Source: Gammaproteobacteria bacterium (GTDB lineage: Bacteria; Pseudomonadota; Gammaproteobacteria; Pseudomonadales; Balneatricaceae). From it: DNA of 64,000 bases. Made by a program: the position numbers and the translations under genes. The notes beneath the pieces are model-generated. The model saw only the letters and a list, made by a program, of their open reading frames with translations. It had not been told where the DNA came from and searched no databases. Within the stretch, counting starts at the first letter, position 1. Each line of letters begins with the position of its first letter. Below are positions 57,848 to 64,000 of this stretch, one piece after another. The stretch spans positions 1 to 64,000 of the forward strand of contig JAAERS010000337.1 in the NCBI GenBank assembly GCA_024230095.1, read 5' to 3'.

Positions 57848-58321
57848 ATGCAATTAGACAAATTTGATATACATATTCTGCAACAACTGCAAACAGACGG
57901 CAGCTTATCCAATCAGCAACTGGCCGAACAGGTGGGGCTGACAGCAGCCCCATGTTCCCGCCGCGTTAAACAGCTGGAAGAAAGTGGCGTCATCCGTGAT
58001 CGCGTCGTGCGCATCAATGAGCGCGCCGTCAACTTGAATCTCACCGCCATCTTGCATATCAGCATGGACAAGCACATTCCTGAACGTTTCCAACATTTTG
58101 AGCAAACGATTAGCCAGTATCCTGAAGTCACTGAGTGTTACATCATCACCGGCCACGAAGCCGACTATCAACTCAAAGTCTCAGTGCCGGATATGGACAG
58201 CTATCACGACCTGCTGCTGGGTAAGATTACCCGCATCGACGGAGTGAGTGGTGTCAAATCGGCCTTTGTCATGCGCAAAGTAATTGATAGCAGCAAGGTC
58301 CCTCTCACCTATGTAAGTTGA
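57848..58321 (+). CDS. lrp: Lrp/AsnC-family transcriptional regulator
   Basis: A 157-residue regulator with an N-terminal winged helix (FDIHILQQLQTDGSLSNQQL, then AEQVGLTAAPCSRRVKQLEESG) and a C-terminal RAM domain (VTECYIITGHEADYQLKVSVPDMDSY) for amino-acid binding and oligomerisation. The start MQLDKFD is normal. It is divergent from leuA, with 188 bp between, so regulation of leucine synthesis is a fair inference. It may be a paralogue rather than global Lrp. Confidence 0.9.
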   Translation: MQLDKFDIHILQQLQTDGSLSNQQLAEQVGLTAAPCSRRVKQLEESGVIRDRVVRINERAVNLNLTAILHISMDKHIPERFQHFEQTISQYPEVTECYIITGHEADYQLKVSVPDMDSYHDLLLGKITRIDGVSGVKSAFVMRKVIDSSKVPLTYVS

Positions 58322-58398
58322 TCATGTTAGCGGCAAGACCAACAGGACTATTATAAAACTTTAGCCAATACCCACCACTAACTACTTTGGAGTTGCCA

Positions 58399-59106
58399 GT
58401 GACCATTTCGTTTGCCCCCATTCAAGCTCGTGCCGCGCGTCGCAATGGCAGCCTAGAAGCATTGGAAAAGCGCATTAGTGAGCCCCTACCCCCAGCACAA
58501 CTGTCACCACCAGACGATGACCGTTACCTATCTATGATGGCCAAGGTAGTATTTCAAGCAGGCTTTGTATGGCGCGTGATTGAGAAGAAGTGGCCTGAAT
58601 TTGAAACCGTATTTTTGGGTTTTGATCCTGAAAAACTGCTCTTATTAAGCCCTGAGCAGATAGAAGCTATAGGCAAAGACAAACGGATCGTGCGCAACCA
58701 TCAAAAAATTAATAGCGTCTTGGCCAACGCGCTCTACATATATGACCAACAGCAACAGTATGGTAGTTTTTCGGCCATGGTAGCTAACTGGCCTCATGAT
58801 GACTTACTAGGCTTGTGCCAACATCTAAAAAAATACGGCTCACGCCTTGGTGGCAGGAGTGGCCCACGTATGTTGCGCAATATGGGGGTTGACGCCTATA
58901 TACTAACCACCGATGTGGTCATGTGCTTACGCGATGCTGGATTAGATATCGCTGAAAACCCTACTAGTTTGCGCGATCAAAAAAAGGTTCAACAGCTATT
59001 CAATGAGTGGCATGAGCAAAGCGGCTTATCTTTCACTCACCTAAGCCGCATTTGTGCTTACTCTATTGGTCGCAATTACGCCGATCACAAAACTGGGGAA
59101 AACTAA
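58399..59106 (+). CDS. DNA-3-methyladenine glycosylase I family protein
   Basis: A 235-residue helix-hairpin-helix protein of the TagI-like family. It begins MTISFAPIQARAARRNG-like and has FQAGFVWRVIEKKWPEFE near residue 50, IVRNHQKINSVLANA near 96 and GSRLGGRSGPRMLRNMGVDAYILTTDV-type sequence in the middle. E. coli Tag's N-terminal cysteine/histidine zinc ligands are not evident, so it is a divergent member. I chose the GTG at 58399, with GGAG upstream; a TTG at 58387 is the alternative. Role in base-excision repair is inferred. It converges with the next LysR gene and overlaps it by four bases. Confidence 0.85.
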   Translation: MTISFAPIQARAARRNGSLEALEKRISEPLPPAQLSPPDDDRYLSMMAKVVFQAGFVWRVIEKKWPEFETVFLGFDPEKLLLLSPEQIEAIGKDKRIVRNHQKINSVLANALYIYDQQQQYGSFSAMVANWPHDDLLGLCQHLKKYGSRLGGRSGPRMLRNMGVDAYILTTDVVMCLRDAGLDIAENPTSLRDQKKVQQLFNEWHEQSGLSFTHLSRICAYSIGRNYADHKTGEN

Positions 59107-60002
59107 CCATCCTGTGCACCCAATTCCGATTGTGCATAAATCCAATCCCTAAATTCGCGAACACCTGGGCGCTTAAGATGACTTGGCGGGCAGCACACAT
59201 AATAAGCGTAGTCCGTTTCAAGGGATTCTTCAAATACCTTCACTAGGCGCCCAGATTGTAAATGATCGGCAATAAATTGTGTTGAACCAAGGGCAAAGCC
59301 CTGACCGTCTAGAGCCGCTTGAATCACCACGTTGGTATCATCAAATATATAACCACTTTTGAGAGGGATATGGGGCAGCCCTACCTGATTATACCAAGCC
59401 AACCAAGAATCATGATCACCGTCGTGCAGCAGATAATACTTGGCCATATCGGCATAGCTCTCTATGGCCGGCCGCTTGGCTAAGTATTCCGGGCTAGCCA
59501 CAGGAAAATAATCCAAGCTCATCAGGGGCAAGGCCTGGACACCTGTCCAGTAGCCACGACCATAAGTAACGGCCAAATCAATATCCTCTCGGGCGAAGTC
59601 TACCGCCTGGTTACCGTGATACATGGATAAGCTGACTTCCGGATACTGTTGCCAAAAGTCCATTAACTTGGGCGACAACCACTTGGCTGAAAAAGAAGGC
59701 GCCAAGCGCACTTTCACCATACCTCTGGATTCTTCCAGGCGTAGGTCTTTGATTACATCAGCCATATTATCGAGGCTTTCAACCATAACTGGCAGCATGC
59801 GTAAACCATACTCCGTAAGCTGCAAATTGCGCGGTGCTCTAATGAATAGAGCCAAACTCAGGTAGTCTTCAAGTGATTTAACTTGATGACTAATGGCGGC
59901 TTGTGTCACACACAGCTCATTCGCCGCCTTGGAAAAACTCAAGTGGCGAGCAGCGGCTTCAAAAGCTCGCAAGCTATTTAATGGGGGCAGTTTTCTAGCC
60001 AT
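59103..60002 (-). CDS. LysR-family transcriptional regulator (GcvA-like), divergent from MttB2
   Basis: A 299-residue LysR protein with the helix-turn-helix start MARKLPPLNSLRAFEAAARH and FSKAANELCVTQAAISHQVK, very close to GcvA. Residues 95-295 form the effector domain. The Met at 60002 matches the GcvA start. Five residues can be added from 60017. It is divergent from MttB2 with about 230 bp between. GcvA regulates glycine cleavage in E. coli. Here, control of the demethylation genes is likely. Confidence 0.92.
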   Translation of the reverse strand: MARKLPPLNSLRAFEAAARHLSFSKAANELCVTQAAISHQVKSLEDYLSLALFIRAPRNLQLTEYGLRMLPVMVESLDNMADVIKDLRLEESRGMVKVRLAPSFSAKWLSPKLMDFWQQYPEVSLSMYHGNQAVDFAREDIDLAVTYGRGYWTGVQALPLMSLDYFPVASPEYLAKRPAIESYADMAKYYLLHDGDHDSWLAWYNQVGLPHIPLKSGYIFDDTNVVIQAALDGQGFALGSTQFIADHLQSGRLVKVFEESLETDYAYYVCCPPSHLKRPGVREFRDWIYAQSELGAQDG

Positions 60003-60104
60003 ATAGTGACTATTCATTATAATTATGTATTAGATATTCTAATACTTAACGAAAAAATTATCAATTGCGCTAATCCACAAAAATGCCGAAGATTAACCCA
60101 TAAG

Positions 60105-60116
60105 TTGCAATTGCAA
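60105..60116. promoter_or_regulatory. Palindromic candidate LysR operator
   Basis: TTGCAATTGCAA is a perfect 12-bp palindrome in the divergent region between the GcvA-like gene and MttB2. Flanking AA and TT extend the symmetry past one mismatch. LysR sites are typically interrupted T-N11-A palindromes, so this is a candidate only. Further down, AAGCTTAA repeats in tandem at 60179-60186 and 60188-60195. Confidence 0.4.
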
Positions 60117-60231
60117 ATTTTAATTTAAAACAATCACGCTTTGAGTCCTTTGCACGATTAAATTATTGGCTTTCAGGCAAGCTTAACAAGCTTAAATAGA
60201 CACGCAAAACTCTCTATAATAGGAATCACTT

Positions 60232-61776
60232 ATGGCACGCAGATCTGGTGGTCGCTCAGCTCGAGTAGCTGAGCGCCAAGCTCCCTTGGCAGAATATGTC
60301 AAACCTGTTCGCCCAGGGGTAGAAGGCGGTGACTATGCCCCACTTAAGGCCCATGAAATCGAGGCCATCGCCGAAAATGCCTATCGCATTTTAGCCGAAA
60401 TCGGTTTCTCGCGGGCGACCCCACATTGTATTGATGCTTGTATCGCAGTCGGTGCCCAATTGGGAGAAGATGGTCGTTTACGTATGCCTCGTCAGTTGGT
60501 CGAACAAACCCTGCAAACAGCCCAGCGTAGCTTGACCTTGCACGGCATCAACCCTAAACATGACATGCAACTCAGCGGCCAACGTGTCCACTTTTCTACG
60601 GCAGGTGCAGCGGTTCATATTGCTGACCCCAGCACCAATAGTTACCGCGACCCCATAACTTCCGATTTGTATAACATGTCGCGCATTGTTGACCAATGCG
60701 AACATATCCATATGTTCCAACGCACCTGTGTACTGCGAGACATATCCGATCCTAAAGAACTGGACTTGAACACTCTCTATGAAGCGGTGATGGGTACCAC
60801 CAAACATATCGGCACCAGCTTTACTGAAGCTGAACATGTTAGCGAAGGCCTAAAAATGCTGCACCTGTTCGCGGGTAGCGAAAGCCAGTGGCGTGAACGA
60901 CCCTTTGTTTCCATGTCCAATTGCTTTGTGGTACCACCCATGACCTTTGCTGAGGAGTCCTTAGAATGCTTACGAGTGGGTGTTGAAGGTGGTATGCCAA
61001 TCCTGCTGTTATCAGCAGGCCAAGCCGGCGCCACGTCACCGGCTATGCTAGCTGGCGCCGTATCACAAGCCTGGGCCGAATGTTTAGGTGGTCTGGTTTA
61101 TGTGAACGCTATCAAACCCGGTGCACCAGCCATTATTGGTACCTGGCCATTTGTATCTGACCTGCGTACCGGTGCCATGAGTGGTGGCTCACCAGAGCAA
61201 GGTATTCTATCCGCCGCCTGCGTACAAATGGGCAACCACTTTGATCTACCGACGGGCACCGCTTGTGGCATGACTGATGCCAAGCTACCTGACTTTCAAG
61301 CCGGGGCCGAGCGCGCCTACACGGCAGCAGCAGCAGCTATGGCGGGCGCCAATGTAGTTTATGAAGCAGCCGGCATGTATGCCAGTCTCATGGGAGTATG
61401 CCCGGAAAGTCTGTTAATGGATAACGACGTACTGGGCGCTTGCCTGCGTATAACCAAAGGCCTTAAAGTTGACACCGAATCTTTAAGTTTTGACGTTATT
61501 AAAGATGTGTGCCTCAACAACAAGGGTCACTATCTTGGTTCAGGCCAAACCTTACAAGTCATGCAAAGTGAGTATATTTACCCAGAACTTGGCGATCGCT
61601 TGAGCCCAAATCAATGGAAAGAAGCCAACATGCCTGTATTATTGGAAAAAGCCATTGCCAAAAAACAGAAGATTTTAACCGAATACTTTCCCGATCATAT
61701 AGAGGATGCTACCGACCTAGCTATCCGGGAAGCCTTCCCTATTCGCTTAAGTCGATCCCAAATTGGCCGTGCCTAA
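60232..61776 (+). CDS. MttB-family (trimethylamine methyltransferase-like) protein, non-pyrrolysine, copy 2
   Basis: A 514-residue MttB-superfamily protein open throughout without an in-frame TAG, hence non-pyrrolysine. Its basic N-terminus ARRSGGRSARVAERQ echoes copy 1 at 12108-13667, but the two differ widely elsewhere. Family members move a methyl group from a quaternary or tertiary amine to a corrinoid. AGGAATC precedes the ATG. The DMGDH-like gene starts 19 bp downstream, so the pair is co-transcribed. A TATAAT at 60215-60220 could be a -10 box, but it would leave only about five bases of leader. Actual substrate and acceptor are unknown. Confidence 0.9.
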   Translation: MARRSGGRSARVAERQAPLAEYVKPVRPGVEGGDYAPLKAHEIEAIAENAYRILAEIGFSRATPHCIDACIAVGAQLGEDGRLRMPRQLVEQTLQTAQRSLTLHGINPKHDMQLSGQRVHFSTAGAAVHIADPSTNSYRDPITSDLYNMSRIVDQCEHIHMFQRTCVLRDISDPKELDLNTLYEAVMGTTKHIGTSFTEAEHVSEGLKMLHLFAGSESQWRERPFVSMSNCFVVPPMTFAEESLECLRVGVEGGMPILLLSAGQAGATSPAMLAGAVSQAWAECLGGLVYVNAIKPGAPAIIGTWPFVSDLRTGAMSGGSPEQGILSAACVQMGNHFDLPTGTACGMTDAKLPDFQAGAERAYTAAAAAMAGANVVYEAAGMYASLMGVCPESLLMDNDVLGACLRITKGLKVDTESLSFDVIKDVCLNNKGHYLGSGQTLQVMQSEYIYPELGDRLSPNQWKEANMPVLLEKAIAKKQKILTEYFPDHIEDATDLAIREAFPIRLSRSQIGRA

Positions 61777-61795
61777 ATTTACCAGGAGAAAATGA

Positions 61796-64000
61796 ATGTC
61801 ATTACCTACTCACGCTCGTGTCGTCATCGTTGGCGGCGGCTCCCTTGGTGTTAACTTGGCTTACCACCTTACTGAAGAAGGTTGGACTGATATTGTATTG
61901 TTAGAAAAAGGAGAACTCACCAGTGGCTCTACTTGGCACGCTGCTGGCCTTTGCCCCAACTTTAACGGCAACCACACCCTGTCTAAAATACATGACTACA
62001 CCATTGAGCTGTATGACAAGATTTTACCTGCGAAAACCGGGCTGCCGTCTAGCTTTCATACCACAGGCTCTCTCCGTGTAGCCTACTCGGAAGTGGAAGA
62101 ACAGTGGTTTCGCAATATCAAAAGTCGGGCAGAAAACATTGGCTGCGAAATGAACTGGGTGAGCAATGAAGAGGCTGCGGAAATTGCTCAGGTAATGACT
62201 TTCCCTGACGCTCGTGCCATCTTGCACACCCCCAATGATGGCCACGTGGATCCAACCTCTGTAGTTATGCCCCTAGGGCAATTAGCCCGTGAAAACGGCG
62301 CCACCATCAGCCGTTTCAACCGTGTTCTGGATATCAATGTGCTAGCCAGCGGTGAATTCGAAGTAATTACTGAGCAAGGCACCATTATCGCACAACACGT
62401 GGTTAACAGCGCTGGTTGCTTTGCTCCAGAAGTTGGCCGCATGGTGGGCGTGCACGTACCTCTGGTTAATCTGGAACACCAGTATCTAGTAACTGACGAT
62501 CACCCATCTTTGGCCAAACTCACCCGCGAAGTGCCCGTGGTGAGAGATTCCAGTGCTGCGGCTTACATCCGCCAAGAAGGCAATGGCTTTTTAGTTGGTC
62601 CCTACGAAACCCGTGGCTCCAAACCTTGGGCGCTTGGTGGCATGGATTGGGATTTTGATCGAGGCCTGTTTGAAGGCGACCTAGAGCGCATCATGCCATG
62701 GCTTGAGCGCTGCATGGAACTGGCTCCGGGATTTTCTGAAGTCGGGGTACGCACTGTTATCAACGGCGCCATTACGCATACCCCGGACGACAACTTCCTG
62801 TGCGGGCCATCAGCTGAAGTGCGAAACTTCTGGATGCTGTCCGGAGCATCTATCGGCATTGCTCAAGGTGGTATCGGCAAGTACCTGGCGCAATGGATGG
62901 TGCACGGCCAAACAGAACTCAACATGGCATCTTTGGATAGCCGTCGTTTTAGTACTTGGGCTGACAAAAACTACTGCATCACACGCGCTATCGAATCATA
63001 CGAGCGCATGTACGCCAGCGCAGCACCCACCGAAAACCGCCCCCATGGTAGACCAATTCGTGTCAGCCCACTAAATATGCTTATGCATCAGGCTGGAGCG
63101 GAACACTTCGTCACGGCGGGCTTCGAAAAGCCAGCCTGGTTCCGTACCCCACAAGTACAAAGTGAACAAGAAAGCTGGGGGCATACCGAAGCCCACGCTG
63201 TGGTAGCCGAAGAGTGTGCTGCCGTGGAAAAATTCTGTGGCATTACTGATCTGACTGGCACCGCCATATTCCGCATTACGGGTCCTGATGCAGAGGCCTT
63301 CCTAGACAACTTGTCTTGCAACAAGTTACCACAAACTGATGGCCGCATTGGCCTCTCTCTATTTCATGCCCCCAATGGCGGGATCATGGCCGAGCAGTCC
63401 ATTAGCCGCATCAGTGACAATGAATTCATACTAATGGGTGCCATTGGCTCCCAACACAAAGACTATAACTGGCTGGACTGGCATCGCGGTGATTTTGATA
63501 TCGTTATCGAGGATATCACGGAAGACTGGGGAGGCCTGCTGCTGACCGGACCTAAAGCCCGTGACATTCTGCAGCAAATCACTATGGAAGACCTGTCTAA
63601 CAGCGCCTTCCCTTGGCTATCCTGCAAAACGATTAAAATAGATTCCGCCGAAGTCTTCACCATGCGCGTTTCCTACGCGGGTGAACTGGGCTGGGAATTA
63701 CATATGCCTACCTGGCAATTGATTTCCATTTACGAATCACTCATGCATTTCGGCGAGCCACTAGGCCTGCGTAACTTTGGCACCCGAGCATTCAACTCCC
63801 TGCGGATGGAAAAAGCCTACCGAGCATACGGTCACGAATTTACTGAAGAAATTTCTGCCATAGAAGCTGGCATGCATCGTTTTATCGACCTAAACCGAGA
63901 CTTTATCGGTGCCAACAACTTACGCCAACGTCAAGCTGAGCCTTTAGATATGCAACTAGCCTATTTGGTGTTTGACGATGAGGTTGCCGCCGAGTGCTTT
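61796..64000 (+). CDS. FAD-dependent oxidoreductase with GcvT domain (dimethylglycine/sarcosine dehydrogenase family), partial
   Basis: The first 735 codons are visible; the gene runs off the window end without a stop. Residues 1-370 are a DAO-type FAD domain with VIVGGGSLG at 10-18. The STWHAAG motif has H48, the position where FAD is covalently bound in mammalian dimethylglycine dehydrogenase. A middle domain follows (GRPIRVSPLN), then a GcvT-like folate domain (LLLTGPKARDILQ, YAGELGWELHMP). Known relatives demethylate dimethylglycine or sarcosine, giving methylene-THF; they are about 810-870 residues, so roughly 100 residues are missing. AGGAG stands before the ATG. It is cotranscribed with MttB2. 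Confidence 0.93.
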   Translation, partial: MSLPTHARVVIVGGGSLGVNLAYHLTEEGWTDIVLLEKGELTSGSTWHAAGLCPNFNGNHTLSKIHDYTIELYDKILPAKTGLPSSFHTTGSLRVAYSEVEEQWFRNIKSRAENIGCEMNWVSNEEAAEIAQVMTFPDARAILHTPNDGHVDPTSVVMPLGQLARENGATISRFNRVLDINVLASGEFEVITEQGTIIAQHVVNSAGCFAPEVGRMVGVHVPLVNLEHQYLVTDDHPSLAKLTREVPVVRDSSAAAYIRQEGNGFLVGPYETRGSKPWALGGMDWDFDRGLFEGDLERIMPWLERCMELAPGFSEVGVRTVINGAITHTPDDNFLCGPSAEVRNFWMLSGASIGIAQGGIGKYLAQWMVHGQTELNMASLDSRRFSTWADKNYCITRAIESYERMYASAAPTENRPHGRPIRVSPLNMLMHQAGAEHFVTAGFEKPAWFRTPQVQSEQESWGHTEAHAVVAEECAAVEKFCGITDLTGTAIFRITGPDAEAFLDNLSCNKLPQTDGRIGLSLFHAPNGGIMAEQSISRISDNEFILMGAIGSQHKDYNWLDWHRGDFDIVIEDITEDWGGLLLTGPKARDILQQITMEDLSNSAFPWLSCKTIKIDSAEVFTMRVSYAGELGWELHMPTWQLISIYESLMHFGEPLGLRNFGTRAFNSLRMEKAYRAYGHEFTEEISAIEAGMHRFIDLNRDFIGANNLRQRQAEPLDMQLAYLVFDDEVAAECF

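Noticed and set aside
60232-61776. Pyrrolysine-containing MttB
   Set aside because: Both MttB frames are full length with no internal TAG codon, so no amber read-through is needed.

Overview
The window reads as chromosomal DNA of an aerobic, heterotrophic gammaproteobacterium, probably marine, with moderate GC content. The signs are full-length FadH, SrmB, Lrp and GuaC homologues, a bacterial 4.5S-type SRP RNA, a monomeric NADP isocitrate dehydrogenase, and many genes for using methylated or secondary amines. I cannot name the genus. Coding density is high. I see no insertion sequence, prophage, CRISPR array, rRNA or tRNA.

Layout. 1-2.1 kb: SRP RNA, then moaB-moeA. 2.3-7.2 kb: a five-gene branched-chain-amino-acid-type ABC importer with a Tat-exported binding protein. 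7.4-13.7 kb: a minus-strand run of a non-pyrrolysine MttB-family methyltransferase, a DgcA/TMADH-type flavin oxidoreductase, two SDR dehydrogenases and a Ppx/GppA phosphatase, with a divergent LysR regulator. 14.8-18.6 kb: DapA-family lyase, aldehyde dehydrogenase and FAD amine-oxidase-like operon. 18.8-24.2 kb: FemAB/GNAT-like protein, fadH with a dienoyl-CoA isomerase, and an SDR. 24.7-30.2 kb: PotABCD-type ABC importer and a class I glutamine amidotransferase. 30.6-36.2 kb: MAPEG protein and the heterotetrameric sarcosine oxidase operon soxBDAG. 36.4-44.7 kb: a fused MobB-MoeA, a cobalamin-riboswitch-controlled ECF cobalt/nickel importer, mobA-fdhD, and two small genes. 45-55.9 kb: icd, sseA, a two-subunit NAD-linked molybdenum/tungsten formate dehydrogenase, guaC and srmB. 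56-64 kb: leuA, lrp, a DNA glycosylase, a GcvA-like LysR, a second MttB-family gene, and a DMGDH-like FAD/GcvT oxidoreductase cut by the window end.

How it fits together (inference). Methylated amines (betaine, dimethylglycine, sarcosine or relatives) enter through the ABC importers. They are demethylated by the MttB proteins and by flavin oxidoreductases that pass C1 units to tetrahydrofolate. Formate arising from the C1 pool is oxidised to CO2 with NADH production by the formate dehydrogenase. MoeA, MoaB, MobB-MoeA, MobA and FdhD would supply and sulfurate its cofactor. The B12-riboswitch cobalt importer would support the corrinoid that known MttB-family enzymes need. The most unusual point is two MttB paralogues, each beside a different oxidoreductase, with no corrinoid protein or reductive activase in the window.
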